The notes under the pieces: generated by a model
What the model was told of the DNA's origin: nothing
Seen by the model: the letters and a program-made list of their open reading frames with translations, nothing else
Databases searched by the model: none
Source of the DNA: Petaurus breviceps papuanus
Taxonomy: Eukaryota > Chordata > Mammalia > Diprotodontia > Petauridae
Length of the DNA: 64,000 bases
Direction: 5' to 3'
Assembly (NCBI GenBank): GCA_028583685.1
Contig: JAMXIF010001194.1
Coordinates: 5,994,049-6,058,048, forward strand
Made by a program: the position numbers and the translations under genes
In this document: positions 1 to 10,765 of the stretch, piece after piece
Numbering within the stretch: position 1 is the stretch's first letter
Layout: each line of letters starts with the position of its first letter

Positions 1-229
1 GGACATGCTGCTCCTCACTGGTACACACAAGCCCAGTTGCAACCATAACTCTTACTCTAGGCCCCTTTCTGCTACAGATCCTGGATGGCTTCAGTCAATT
101 TTTGAAGCTTGCCAAAAAAAGATTTTTTTAATTACCATGAGCAAGAGTAGAAGAGAGGGAATGTAGTTTCCTGTACTACAGAATTTACAGTGAAGTCTTG
201 GGCTTAAGTCCTACCTCAGATACCATCTA

Positions 230-715
230 CCAGGGTAGAACTAGGACATCTGTGATGTCAGTGGAGAAAAGGAGACAGATATAAAAAATATTTTGGAGGT
301 AGAATTGGTAAGTCTTGGCAACTGACTTCTTATACTGGATGAGAGGGAAGAGTTAAAGATGACTTTGCATTTGCAAATCTCTATAACTGAAGAAATGGTG
401 GTGTCCTTGAAAAAAAAAAACAGGGAATAGTAGTTGCATGGGTCAAAGGGCATAGCAAGTTGTACATAACAGATTTAAAGTTTTATGTACGATCATCTTT
501 TTTTCTACTGTTACAGAAATGCTTGTTTTTAATTTCTCAAGTTCAGAATAAAACAAGTAAAATTCAAAAAATATAAATAAAAACCACTCTCCTCCTCCTC
601 TCCTCCCCTGCCAAAAAGAAAAAGGAAAAAATGGGGCAGTCGAAAGTAGATGAGTGTTTAGATAATGAGGACAGTTTTGGATATGTGGAGCTTGAGATGC
701 CTACGGGACATTTGG
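230..715 (+). repeat. Unassigned ancient interspersed repeat, second copy
   Basis: gtaagtcttggcaactgact, gagttaaagatgactttgca, ggatatgtggagcttgagat and gcctacgggacatttggcag follow the order of the family also seen at 29575-31010. Confidence 0.5.
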
Positions 716-724
716 CAGCTAGAT

Positions 725-910
725 AGTATGAAGGATAAAGTATTGGGCTCAGACTCAGAAAGACTAGAATTTAAACAAAGCTCTTCGCTTCTCTGAATCT
801 TAATCTACTAATTTATAAAACTAGTATGCTCCCACCCATCCTAACTACTTCAGACCATTGCAGTGAGGACTAAATAAGAGAACACATGTGAGATACTTTG
901 TGAGCTATAA
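725..910 (+). mobile_element. MIR-type SINE relic
   Basis: ggctcagactcagaaagact, cttcgcttctctgaatctta and gagaacacatgtgagatact. Confidence 0.6.
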
Positions 911-1414
911 AAGACAAAAGTATTATTACAAAGAAAAAAAAGGCATAGTACCCATAACATTTGTTCTGAAATAAACATTGTTAATGCACTTCAACCTAAA
1001 CCTAGTAATATCATTTGCCCCATGGCTTGCCCATTTATAACAATTTTTCATAAAACTGTCTAAAACATGTAACATTGTTTTGCCTAATCTGTTTCAAAAG
1101 AGCAAATTGCTGGTGTTAAAATACAATGTTACTTTAACAATTTTTAAATGCTTCATGTTTCTGCACTACAGCAGTTATTCTTATATTTTTAAGCTATAAC
1201 TTAGAAATTCTAGTATTCCTGCTATGAATGACAGCAGACATTTAAGAAGTTCATTAGATGTCAACAATGATTGTGACATTCAGTGCTCTAGTGAATAAGA
1301 GATCAGATGATCTCTAAGAAATCCTTCCAACTCTAAAGTTCTATGACTCTTCCTTTATTTGGTAAATAAATATTAATACAAACAGCATCCTGACTTCAGG
1401 AAGATAATGATGCA

Positions 1415-1608
1415 CAGGTGCATAGAGGGCTGAACTTTGAGTCTGGAAGACTTGGGTTCAAATTTGTACTGATACTTAGACTATAAACAAGTCACCTAAC
1501 CTTGCAGAGTCTCAGTTTCTTCATCTCCAAATTGGGAAAAAATAATATTTTGGAAGACAGTCATAAAGTTGAAATGAAATAAAGTATTTAAATGACTTTG
1601 TAGAGTTG
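1415..1608 (+). mobile_element. MIR-type SINE relic
   Basis: gagtctggaagacttgggtt, caagtcacctaaccttgcag and ctcagtttcttcatctccaa. Confidence 0.75.
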
Positions 1609-1743
1609 GAAGGCTTCTACGCCAGTTATCATCATTATTATCATATTACATTGCTCCCAAGATTCATTAGCATTTCAGTATGTTTGATTATCTTCAAATA
1701 TACTCAAACATCTAGATATACACTGAGAATATCCTTGATAATA

Positions 1744-1905
1744 AGTCAACAAGTATTTATTAAGCAGTTATTATGTGCCTGGCACTGTGCTAAGGACTAG
1801 GAATAAAAACAAAAGCAAAAATACCGTCCCTATACTCAAGTAGCTCATGGTCTAATGAGGGAGACAACATGCAAACAATCGTGTACCAGTAAGGGAAATA
1901 CAAGA
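1744..1905 (-). mobile_element. L2 LINE 3' end
   Basis: tcaacaagtatttattaagc, tatgtgcctggcactgtgct and gtagctcatggtctaatgag, the reverse of the L2 terminus. Confidence 0.8.
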
Positions 1906-2113
1906 TAAACTAAGGATGGTCAACAGAGGGAAGGCACTAGCTTTAAGGGAATCAACAAAGGACACTAAAAGGAAACAGGCAAGTATTAGCAAGAAACACT
2001 ATATACAATGGACCACATATTTAGCATCTCATAATGGACTGAAAGATGAAAAGAATACAAAAGTCACCTGTGCTTACTATTTGTTGATTATGTTTTAAAA
2101 AGCATTTGATTCA

Positions 2114-2180
2114 TGTGACCTTGGGCAAGTTACTTAATCCCAATTGCCCTCCAAAAAGCAAAAACAAAAACAAAAAAAAA
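2114..2180 (+). mobile_element. Extremely 5'-truncated SINE with target-site duplication
   Basis: Only the last part of the young SINE is present (gaccttgggcaagttactta to the A/CA-rich tail). CATTTGATTCA flanks it at 2103-2113 and 2181-2191. Confidence 0.88.
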
Positions 2181-2508
2181 CATTTGATTCAGTAGTGCAA
2201 AACATCAACTTCAAGTCCCTCTTCTGACAAAATGTCTTCTACCCATACATCAAAATAACTCAATATTTAACAGCAATATATAATGGCAATAATATTGTTT
2301 AACAACCCTTAGATCATAAACATTAAGCAAGGCATTCAAAGGGAAGGTCTAATATAGAAAAAATTAGATTTTTTAAATTTAAATTTAATTTAAATTTTAA
2401 AAATTAGATAGAAAAATTAGACAGAAAAAAATTTAACCATATATCAATTTATTGAAGAACAGAGAAAATTTAATTTTCTTTAGAAACAGCAACCTGGAAT
2501 TACTTTAC

Positions 2509-2621
2509 CTGGGTGTATATGCTAAATATGTGGCTCTGTACTTCATCCATTGAATCTAATCCATAAGCAACTGTTCCAAGGTGGAGTCGTTTAAAGACCA
2601 TCTCATTCTGGGTAAGAGTCC
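2509..2621 (-). CDS. ATP9A: ATP9A coding exon (probably exon 13), start of the P/N domains
   Basis: Two bases complete Gly394, then 37 codons [20 protein letters not shown] and [17 protein letters not shown] (about residues 395-431). TLTQNEM follows DKTG in P4-ATPases. The second half separates ATP9A from ATP9B, which I recall as SYGADTMDEIQSH. The acceptor is AATATGTTACAG and the donor GTAAAG. This is the last exon in the window; the next lies left of position 1. Confidence 0.96.
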
Positions 2622-2649
2622 CTGTAACATATTAAATTAAAAGGGTTTT

Positions 2650-3765
2650 TGTATGAACAGAACCAATGCAGTAAAGACTAAAAGGAAGGTATAAAACTGG
2701 AAAAAAAATTACAGCAAATTTCTATGATAAAGGCCTTATCTCTCAAATATATAGAGAACTGAATCAAATTTATAAGAACATGAGTCATTTTCCAATTGAT
2801 AAATGGCGAAAGGATATAAGGCAGCAGTTTTCAGATGAAGAAATCAAAGCTATCTATAATCATATGAAAAAGCGCTCTAAGATACTACTGATCAGAGAAA
2901 TGCAAATTAAAACAATTCTGAGGTACCACCTCACACCTATCAGATTGGCTAATATGACAGAAAAGGAAAATGACAAATGTTATAGAAGATGGGGGGAAAT
3001 TGGGACACTAATGCACTGCTGGTAGAGTTGTGAACCGATCCAACCATTCTGGACAGAAATTTGAAGCTATACCCAAACCACTATAAAACTGTTTATACCC
3101 TTTGATTCAGCAATAGTACTACTAGATCTGTATCTTAAAGAGATTAAAAGGAGATAAAAAAAATAAAACTACAGAAAAAGAAAAGGACCTACAAAAATAT
3201 TTATCGCAGCTCTTTTTGTGGTAACAAAGAATTCGAAATTGAGAGTCCGCTCATCAACTCGGGAATGGTTGAATAAGTAATGGTATATGATTGTGATGAA
3301 ATATAAATGTTATAGCAGAATGCTTTCAGAAAAACCTGGACTTTTATGAATTGATATAAAGTGAAGTGAGCAGGACCAAGAGAACATTGTACACAGTAAC
3401 AGCAATACTGTATGATGATCAGCTATGAATGACTTCACTATTTGCAGAAAAACAAAGATCCAGACAATCCTGAAGGATTTATGATGAAAAATAAAAATGC
3501 TATCCATCTCCAGAGAAAGAACTGATAGATTCTGATTACAGAACAAAGGACACTAATTTTCATTTTCTTTATTTTTTTCAAGTTTTGTCTGTTTTCTTTT
3601 ACAACATGACTAATATGGAAATATGTCTTGCAAAACAACACATGTATAACCTATATCAAATTGACCGCCTTCTCAATAAGAGGGGAGGAGAAAGAATTTG
3701 GAACTCAAATTAAAAAAAAAACATGTTAAAAATTGCTTTTACATATAATCGGAAAAATAACTTTT
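2650..3765 (+). mobile_element. L1 3' end with ORF2 C-terminus, 5'-truncated
   Basis: The open piece at 2780-3025 reads IREMQIKTILRYHLTPIRLA and WGEIGTLMHCW, the C-terminal domain of L1 ORF2p, followed by decayed sequence with tggaatggttgaataagtaa and the marsupial-type 3' end (tggaaatatgtcttgc, cccctcttattgag on the opposite strand) and an A-run near 3712. It lies antisense to ATP9A, just upstream (in the gene) of the exon at 2509. Confidence 0.85.
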
Positions 3766-4178
3766 TCTCTGTAAAAAGTATCCCTGTAACAAGTACAATT
3801 CCTAAAATTAATGACCAAGCCTATTTTCAGAAAGAGAACATCCCAACAAAGAAGCAACCTGCTCCTATTCTCCAAAAAATTCAAAGAAGCAGGAACACAT
3901 TTCTCTAATCTTCCGAGAGAAAAAGTTCTTATTAATTTCAATTACACAAAGAACTGAAAAATAAAAGGGTGCCCATTAGCTGGTGAGTGACTGAACAAAT
4001 TAAGTTATATAAATGTAGAGGAATACTATTGTGCCATAAGAAATTAAAATAGAGATAGTTTCAGAAACAGATAGGAAGACTTTTATGAAGTGATACAGAC
4101 TGGAGTGAGTAGAACCAGGAGAACAATTTATAAAACAACATGTAAACAACTTTAAAAGGCTTAAGAACCCTAATTAAT

Positions 4179-4320
4179 GGGGCGGCTAGGTGGTGCAGTG
4201 AATAGAGTACCAGCCTGGGAGTCAGGAGGACCTGAGTTCAAATCGAGCCTCAGACACTTAACACAAACCTAGCCATGTAACCTTGGGCAAGTCACTTAAC
4301 CCCAATTGCCCTCCAAAAAG
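4179..4320 (+). mobile_element. Young marsupial SINE (WSINE1/WALLSI-like) inside an L1 tail
   Basis: It begins ggggcggctaggtggtgcag and ends cccaattgccctccaaaaag. AATTAAT at 4172-4178 recurs at 4566-4572, after the tail, giving a 7-base target-site duplication. The A-rich tail has turned into a long (GGAA)n/(GAA)n array. Confidence 0.9.
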
Positions 4321-4565
4321 GAAGGAAGGAAGGAAGGAAGGAAGGAAGGAAGGAAGGAAGGAAGGAAGGAAGGAAGGAAGGAAGGAAGGAAGGAAGGAAG
4401 GAAGAAGAAGAAGAAAGAAGAAGGAAGAAGAAGGAAGAAGAAGGAAGAAGAAGGAAGAAGAAGGAAGAAGAAGGAAGAAGAAAGAAGAAGAAGAAAGAAG
4501 AAGGAAGAAGAAGGAAGAAGAAGGAAGAAGAAGGAAGAAGAAGGAAGAAGAAGAAGAAGAAGAAG
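4321..4565. repeat. (GGAA)n then (GAAGAAGAAG)n microsatellite grown from a SINE tail
   Basis: About 80 bases of pure gaag/ggaa repeat change at about 4402 into an interrupted gaa repeat with periodic aaggaagaag. All 245 bases are purine on the plus strand. It produces long Lys/Glu and Phe/Leu/Ser reading frames that are not genes. Confidence 0.97.
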
Positions 4566-4896
4566 AATTAATACAATGACCATCCATGTTACCAGAGGCC
4601 TGATGCTGAAGCTGGATACCTACCAGAAAGAGAGATGATGAACTCAAAATGCAAAATGAGACATATCTCTTTGTACAAGGCCAATCTGGAAATTTATTTT
4701 GCTTGACTACAAATATTTTTACAAGGATTTTCTTTTTCTTTTTTCCCCCAAAGGGGAAAAGGCAGCAGCAAAGAAAAGAAAAAAATGTTAAATAATTGGA
4801 AAACAAAAATTTTTTAAAACTCACCACAGTGAAGAAAGTATTATGCTCAAGCATTCATTCTACATTTGAACTACTGCTCTCCAATTAACAGGTTAC

Positions 4897-5039
4897 CTGT
4901 TTTGTCTGTGAGTAAATAGGAGATCCGCCCAAGCTGCTCAGGAATTGTGCTGGAACGAACCACAGTGCCAGGAATTTTTGAATCCCTGCGAATCACCCAG
5001 CTATATACAATCTTCCCCATGTCTAGGTTGACACGCAAA
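4897..5039 (-). CDS. ATP9A: ATP9A coding exon (probably exon 12), stalk and phosphorylation site DKT
   Basis: One base completes Ser346, then 47 codons begin [20 protein letters not shown] and end [12 protein letters not shown], plus the first base of Gly394. Asp of DKT, residue 391 by counting, is the aspartate that forms the phosphoenzyme. The DKTG motif is split by the intron after one base of the Gly codon. The acceptor is TTTTTTCTGGACAG and the donor GTAACC. Confidence 0.96.
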
Positions 5040-5214
5040 CTGTCCAGAAAAAAAAAAGCAACAGGATTTGAAGAATCTGAGAAATCATTTTCTATGTCAA
5101 TGATGTACTAGTGAACAATGTTCTTAGATTCATACAGACCCTAAATACTGACCAAGTACCAAAATCCAAGGAATCTTTATTTCCCTGATACAATTACCGT
5201 ACCTCTCCTCTGCA

Positions 5215-5395
5215 CTAATACAGTATGTTCTCCCTCTCCAGTCAGATATCTTTGACTGAGCTCCTCAACTAGATTATGAGTTCTGTGAGGACAATGACTA
5301 TGTCTCTGTCTTCCTTTTATTCTCTATAATTTCTAGAATGAGTTCTTGTACCTTAAGGTCATTGAACAAATGTTACTGAGTATAGGAATAGGTTC
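5215..5395 (+). mobile_element. L2 LINE 3' end fragment
   Basis: ttatgagttctgtgaggaca and gtctctgtcttccttttatt; the end is decayed. It lies about 180 bases before the exon at 4897. Confidence 0.55.
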
Positions 5396-5512
5396 ATAAC
5401 TCTAGAGCTATAAAGCACTTTGAAGGTGATCCAACCTGCAGATATGGAAATTGAGGTCCAAGAAAGCCAAGTAACTTGACCAAGGTGATGCTACAGGTAG
5501 TAAGCAACAGAG
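5396..5512 (-). mobile_element. MIR-type SINE relic
   Basis: gatatggaaattgaggtcca and aagtaacttgaccaaggtga. Confidence 0.6.
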
Positions 5513-5639
5513 ATAGATAGAAGGAACAGGCAGATTAAAGGATAAATGAGTTAGTGAAAGGATGAGTGACTGTCTCACATATAGCTCTTCTGCTCTTTCA
5601 AATAAAATTTTAGTGCTTTATGTATGTGTAGCTCTGTCT

Positions 5640-6035
5640 TAGGCATGCTGAGAAGCCATAATCTCTCAGGCCTCAGTTTCTTCACCTGAAAAACAAAGCT
5701 ACAGGGGTGGGGTTGGGGACTAGAACAAGATGATCTCTAAAGTTCCTTCCCACTCTAAATCCTATGATCCTAGAAATCAGAGTCTGCTCTAAAGGGGGAT
5801 GCAACTATGTAAGTAAGAAAACAAAGCCTAACAATTAAAAAGGCAGCATATAGTATTGCAGAAATAATTAATTTAGACTTGGAAGAAGTGAGCTTGAACC
5901 CACCTCTGTCAATTATTTGCTATATGAGCTTGTACGTGTCACTTCAGTTCTCTGTCTAGAAAATTCATCCAGAAAATGAAGGGCTTAGACCATCTAATTG
6001 CTAAGGAGCCTTCTAACTCTATGATTCCATGATGC
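5640..6035 (+). mobile_element. Two tandem SINE relics of the MIR/CORE type
   Basis: First (5640-5775): caggcctcagtttcttcacc and aagttccttcccactctaaa. Second (5830-6035): gaacccacctctgtcaatta, gtacgtgtcacttcagttct and gagccttctaactctatgat. Both end in the '-tctaaatcctatgat' signature. Confidence 0.65.
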
Positions 6036-6044
6036 CTTCTCTTT

Positions 6045-6262
6045 AAGCATGGTACAATGGAACAGATGAAGTGATTAAGAGTCAGAAAATGTGGGTGTGA
6101 GTCCTGTCTCTGTCACTTGTTGGTTGTGTGACTAAGAGTAAGACGCTTCCCTCCTCTGGACCTCAGTCTTTTCATCTGTAAAATGAGAATAGGAACCCAC
6201 TATCTACCTCACAAGGTTGTGTGGAAAGTACTTTACAAATCATTGAACATTACAGAAACTAA
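6045..6262 (+). mobile_element. MIR-type SINE relic
   Basis: gagtcagaaaatgtgggtgt, tctggacctcagtcttttca and ctacctcacaaggttgtgtg. Confidence 0.8.
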
Positions 6263-6341
6263 GTTATTGCTTTTATTATCACATGAAATAGTTAAAGAAA
6301 ATACAGGCAACATGTAATTAAGAAAGAAGGTATACATTAAA

Positions 6342-6584
6342 GGTTGTTGTCATTGTTGTTCAGTCATGTCATTCATGCTGTCTGTGGGGTTTTCTTGATA
6401 AAGATACTAAAATAGTTTGCCATTTCCTTTTCCAGATCATTTCACAGATGAGGAAACTGAGGCGAACAGGGTTGAATGACTTGCTCATGTTCACACAACT
6501 TGTAAGTGTCTGAGGTCAGATTTTAATTCAGGTCTTCCTGACTCCAGGCCCAGTGCTCTATCCACTGAACTACCTAGATGTCTC
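6342..6584 (-). mobile_element. Long CORE-SINE (MAR1-like)
   Basis: gttgttcagtcatgtc at the left and cagtgctctatccactgaac at the right mark the tail and head of this family. The middle holds gaggaaactgaggcgaacag. Confidence 0.85.
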
Positions 6585-6896
6585 TTAAAGTTTCTATTAA
6601 AAAGCATTTATTTTGGGCTCTATAAATGACTAGACCCACATTAGATCTTGAAAGATCAGGTGGTCTTTGCAAAGGTGGGGGACTATAAGTGCAGAATATT
6701 GTATAGATGGCAAAATAATTGGTATGTTGAGCAGTTTTACTGAATTGCTTTTTTGCCTCCCTTTTTTATCCTTTGTTACAAAGGACAGCTTTCTTAGTAT
6801 AGCCAGCCAGTCAATAAATGGTTATCGACTGAATAACTGAAGTATAGGAGAGGGAAGGCATATATCCAGAAGTGGCAGTGATGTAAAAACAAAATC

Positions 6897-7003
6897 AAAT
6901 CTGGCCTCAGACACTTAACACTTACTAGCTGTGTGACCTTGGGCAAGTCACTTAACCCCAACTGTCCTGCTTTCCCCCCTCCAAAAATAATAAAAAAAAA
7001 AAA
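6897..7003 (+). mobile_element. Young SINE, 3' half
   Basis: Begins at tctggcctcagacactta and ends ctgctttcccccctccaaaa plus an A tail. No clear duplication was seen at its ends. Confidence 0.8.
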
Positions 7004-7317
7004 AGTTTAACAGTTCCTGAACAACTCTATCTAGCAGGTAACTCAAGTATTACTCTGCCCAGTTTATAGGACATAAAACTGAGACACATTCATTGACTTG
7101 CTCACCATTACAGAGCAGGACTCTAACTCAAGCTTCCTTCTTGGCTCTCATTCCAGCACTGTTTTTACTACACCTATCCTAAAGAAGAGTCTGCCCCCTT
7201 TTAATACTCAGAAAGGTCATTCAGCATGATGTTGGAAAAAGAAATCGTACATTAAAGAAGGTCAATACACATTTAAATGATGACGACATGAAAACACAGG
7301 TTCCTCAGACCTCTTAC

Positions 7318-7478
7318 CTGATAGGAATAATATTGGAAAACAAGAGAAGGAATCTTATGATCTGCAGGTACCAACGACCAGCAAAGTGCTGCAAAGCCAC
7401 CATGACGAGAGACACCACAACTAAAGCTCCAAACAGTATCTTCGTGAGACAGTTCACTTCTAGATCAAAAAGCCCAAT
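7318..7478 (-). CDS. ATP9A: ATP9A coding exon (probably exon 11), membrane segments 3 and 4
   Basis: Fifty-three codons plus two bases (about residues 293-345, with Ser346 split). It starts [20 protein letters not shown] and passes through [16 protein letters not shown] to [12 protein letters not shown]. The two hydrophobic runs are membrane segments 3 and 4. PIS is the first part of the membrane-4 PISL motif that lines the lipid path in P4-ATPases, completed by Leu in the next exon. The acceptor is TTTTCTTCAAG and the donor GTAAGA. Confidence 0.96.
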
Positions 7479-7624
7479 CTTGAAGAAAACAGGGAAGAGG
7501 GAAAGACAGTCTGAGATATTTCACCTGATGCCCATATACCTAGCTAGAAACCGATTGTCCCACCTGGAGAGATGCATACCTTTAATTTGAGGCCTTCATC
7601 CACAATGGACAGCAATAGGATGAG

Positions 7625-7838
7625 ATAGAGCCAGCATGGTATAGTGGAAAGAACACTAGATTTGGAGTCAAGGGACCTGAGTTCAAATCATCCCAGCTCT
7701 GGTACTTACTACCTGACCTGGAGCAAGTTACTTCCCCTTTTTGATCCTCATTTTCCTCATCTGTGACATGAGGAAAGCGGAACAGGTGTTCTCTAAAATC
7801 CTTTCTAGCTCTAAATCCTATGATTTCTGATGCCAAGA
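7625..7838 (+). mobile_element. CORE-type SINE
   Basis: ccagcatggtatagtggaaa, aagggacctgagttcaaatc and tttctagctctaaatcctat. It starts about 150 bases upstream (in the gene) of the exon at 7318. Confidence 0.8.
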
Positions 7839-7949
7839 TAACTGGCCTCTGAACATTAGAACTCAAAAGCACAAGACTCAAAGAATCTTCACAATGTCCC
7901 TTTCTCCCCTCTCCTAGACACAAAGAAAAGAGGTTGCCAATGTGACAAC

Positions 7950-8150
7950 AAGCACTGTGGAAATAGTACTAGCCCTGGAGTGAGAAAACCAGGGTGCAAA
8001 CTCCACCCCTGTTATTTGGTTATATGACTTTGATAAAATCACTGGATTTACTTTACTGGGTTCTCAATTTACTCTATAAAAAGAGAAGATTACATTGTAT
8101 TATCTCTGTTTCCTTCCCGCTTTGACACCCTACGTACTATAAATCAGTCT
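7950..8150 (+). mobile_element. CORE-type SINE relic
   Basis: ctgtggaaatagtactagcc, ctgttatttggttatatgac and cttcccgctttgacacccta. Confidence 0.65.
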
Positions 8151-8459
8151 AGATCCAAGGATCACTTTTCCTCACCAGGAAGTCCCTTCTTCATATGTTA
8201 AAAAACAAACAAATAAATAAAAGTGTACTAATTCAGGCTGATAGAACAGCCTTGCAGATTAGATCAGGAAGGTTTATCTACAAAGAAAACAAGGAGCTGG
8301 ATGTGCGTGTATACGTACATGTCTATACATGTGTGTATGTAAGCAGACTGCCACAACCAAAATACTTAAAAGTCTTTACATTATAAATTATTTATTATTC
8401 AATGTTTAAATGACATTTTCAAACTAGAGACAAGATACAGTTATTTCAAAATTCAAATC

Positions 8460-8575
8460 CTTTCCCATTAGATTGAAAACTCCTTGATAGCATTATTAAA
8501 TTGCATTCCTGGTACTTAGCACAGAGCCTGACATATAGAAGGCACTTAATTAATGTTTATTGGATTGGAATCCCA
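8460..8575 (+). mobile_element. L2 LINE 3' end fragment
   Basis: gaaaactccttgatagcatt, cttagcacagagcctgacat and ggcacttaattaatgtttat. Confidence 0.75.
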
Positions 8576-8639
8576 CCCGAAAAACAAAGTGACAATTAAA
8601 AAGAAAAAAGTTAACTACAAGGTCTCAGTCCTATTTTTT

Positions 8640-8865
8640 TTTTATCAGACCTGTTGATTTCACATATACAGAGAGCTCTGCATGAAGAACTCTCTATATC
8701 AAGGCAGATCAGCACCTTCAGAGCAATTTCTGGCCTTAGAGAGCTGCCTAGGGGCATGTACAGATGAAATATCTTGCCCAGTACCAGTCAGAGGCAGGAC
8801 TCACACCCAGGCCTTCCTGAAGACAAGTATACCTCTCTATCCACTACACTATGCCCCCACTCTAT
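8640..8865 (-). mobile_element. MIR-related SINE relic
   Basis: gagagctgcctaggggcatg, gtcagaggcaggactcacac and ctatccactacactatgccc. The copy at 33065-33200 belongs to the same type. Confidence 0.6.
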
Positions 8866-8904
8866 AAAGTCCCATATATGACATCATAATTCACCACAAA
8901 AAAA

Positions 8905-9100
8905 GTCTAAGGTGCTCCAAACTTGAATTCAGGAGACCTAGGTTTCATTCTTTACTCAACCAATAACTCAACATGTAATCTTGTTCAAGTCACTTCCCCA
9001 TTGTGGGCCTCAACTCTATAAAACGAGAGAGCTGAGCTACATAATTTCTAATTTCCCTTCCCACACTGAGAGTCTATGACTCTATGGATTCCTCCTTCTA
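8905..9100 (+). mobile_element. CORE-type SINE relic
   Basis: caggagacctaggtttcatt, tgttcaagtcacttccccat and gagagtctatgactctatgg. Confidence 0.65.
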
Positions 9101-9202
9101 ATTCTCCAAGTCTCAGAATCTGGCATAAATCTAAATAACAGCTACCATCCTACAAAAAAAAATCATCACCAATAAGTGATCTTACAATTATTTTCAAATT
9201 CT

Positions 9203-9388
9203 AAGGCCAGGGTCCTTAACCTCCTCTGTGTCCTGACTCCCTTCAGCAGTATGGTGAAGTCTATGAATACTTCCCAGAAAAATGTTTTTAAATACAAAAA
9301 ATAAAGTACTAGGATTAAAAAGGAAACTCATTGTATTAACATACAATTATCAAAAAATGAAGTTCACAGACCCCAAGTTAAGAACTCT
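9203..9388. mobile_element. Small hAT-like inverted-repeat element (MITE), copy 1
   Basis: Ends are ccagggtccttaacctcc and accccaagttaagaactc, imperfect inverted repeats around gtccttaac/gttaagaac. The interior has tgactcccttcagcagtatg. A second copy is at 47786-47986. Confidence 0.55.
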
Positions 9389-9584
9389 TCTTTGCTAATT
9401 GTCACCCTTCACATAACTATAGAAACCGAGATGACAGACTATATTTTGAAATCCTGCACTCTGTCTAGAGCTGTCATTTTGTGCATCCCAGACAAGATTA
9501 AGCTATCATACACACTAAGTTATTGTTCCCTGGAGGTTTTGAGCTTTCCCTATAATAAATGCAATTTGACTTATGGGCAAAGTG

Positions 9585-9725
9585 TCACAGTCTTAGAGCT
9601 GAAAAGGATTTTAGAGGCCATCTAGTCCAAGGCCCTCATATTACAGGAGGAAATTGAAATCAAGAGAAATCAGGTGACTTAATTTCAATATTTCAAAGAC
9701 CAGTGATTTCATTCATAGGGGCACT
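9585..9725 (-). mobile_element. CORE-type SINE relic
   Basis: agtcttagagctgaaaagga and gaggccatctagtccaaggc. It ends early near 9725. Confidence 0.65.
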
Positions 9726-10375
9726 CCCTCTGACAGGGCAGACAGCAAGCAACCCACCAAACTCCTTAGTAGATATATGTCATGAGTTGCTATAGCAAAA
9801 AAAAAAAAAAAATCAACTGTCAACCAATGTGATGATGAGCCAAACTTAGCCAGATAGTTCTTGGTAAAACGAACACAAAGTCCACCACATCACCCCTACT
9901 TGAACCCATTTTAGTCTGGATTATTATTTTTCTCTAAAACGGGAACTTTATTCATTGCATTTCAATTTGCACTGTTTTAAGCAATGGTTAAGCCTAGCAA
10001 AATGATTATTTTGTTCCTTGAGAGAGAAAAAACAGGCATTGGACAGGTAGAAGAAAAAGGGAAAAGAAAAGTTCCAATTTCCCTGAGTCTGGGGATGTCC
10101 AAAAGAAGTGGGATACTATGTTTGAGAGGGAAGGAAGTTTATCTTTTAACATGAGGAAGGTTTCTGCAGCTTCCAGATGCAGATACTTTGATCCAGACGA
10201 TGGTAGGGGAGACATGACCACCCAAAGACCTATGAGAGTTGGTGTATTCACCAGAGGTGGCATGAGCTCGCTCCTGGGGAAAATTTATTAGAGGTCTGCC
10301 TGGGTTATCCCAAAATAAATCCCTAAAGATCACTGAGAAGAGCATCTTCTGGCATTAAAAATATATACACTCTGG

Positions 10376-10528
10376 GGCGGCCAGGTGGCTCACTGAGTAA
10401 GAGCACCGGCTCCAGTGTTGGGATGACCTGGAGATCGAATCCCGGGCTCAGATACTCAGCACCACACCCAGAAATAACTGGCCGTTTAACCTTGAGCAAG
10501 TTACTTAACCCCGATTGCTTAAAAAAAA
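10376..10528 (+). mobile_element. Divergent tRNA-like SINE variant
   Basis: The head reads ggggcggccaggtggctcac and gatcgaatcccgggctc, closer to tRNA A and B boxes than the other SINEs here (which have gagttcaaat at the B-box position). The end, cttgagcaagttacttaacc, is the usual one. It is followed directly by a TG/TA/CA array. Confidence 0.75.
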
Positions 10529-10568
10529 TGTGTGTGTATATATATACACACACACACACATACATACA
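10529..10568. repeat. TG-TA-CA microsatellite, partly self-complementary
   Basis: A tgtgtgtgta head passes through tatatata into cacacacaca and catacata. The tgtgtgtatatatatacaca core is an inverted repeat. It continues the A tail of the SINE before it. Confidence 0.9.
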
Positions 10569-10664
10569 TTATAGAAAGCATCAGTTTAAAAAGTGTCCCC
10601 AAGTGCCCCAACCATGTATTACAGCCTAAGCAATTACCTTCCTACCTTGTCTCTCCTAGCTACA

Positions 10665-10765
10665 GCTCAACAAATATTAAATGCCTATGTGTTTCAGGCA
10701 CAGTGAAAGACACTGGTGATACAAATACAATCAATGAAACAATCCCTTTACTCAAGGGATTTGAT
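10665..10765 (-). mobile_element. L2 LINE 3' end fragment
   Basis: tcaacaaatattaaatgcct and tttcaggcacagtgaaagac; about 180 bases from the exon at 10944. Confidence 0.65.

Larger units (their letters stand above)
3945..4800 (+). mobile_element. L1 3' UTR fragment split by a SINE
   Basis: Left part 3945-4178 holds ggtgcccattagctggtgag and gaatactattgtgccataag. The right part 4566-4800 holds tgcaaaatgagacatatc. They match consecutive parts of the marsupial L1 tail, and the SINE plus its microsatellite tail (4179-4565) sits between them. Confidence 0.8.

Noticed and set aside
2780-3025. Small conserved gene
   Set aside because: The sequence IREMQIKTILRYHLTPIRLA is the C-terminus of L1 ORF2p.
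4258-4854. Long open frames of Lys/Glu/Arg or Ser/Phe/Leu repeats on both strands
   Set aside because: They are direct translations of the (GGAA)n/(GAA)n microsatellite grown from a SINE tail.
10376-10450. tRNA gene
   Set aside because: A tRNA-like head is present but no cloverleaf can be folded, and the rest of the SINE follows.
10529-10568. CRISPR-like or hairpin regulatory element
   Set aside because: Simple TG/TA/CA microsatellite at a SINE tail; no spacers, and the organism is a mammal.
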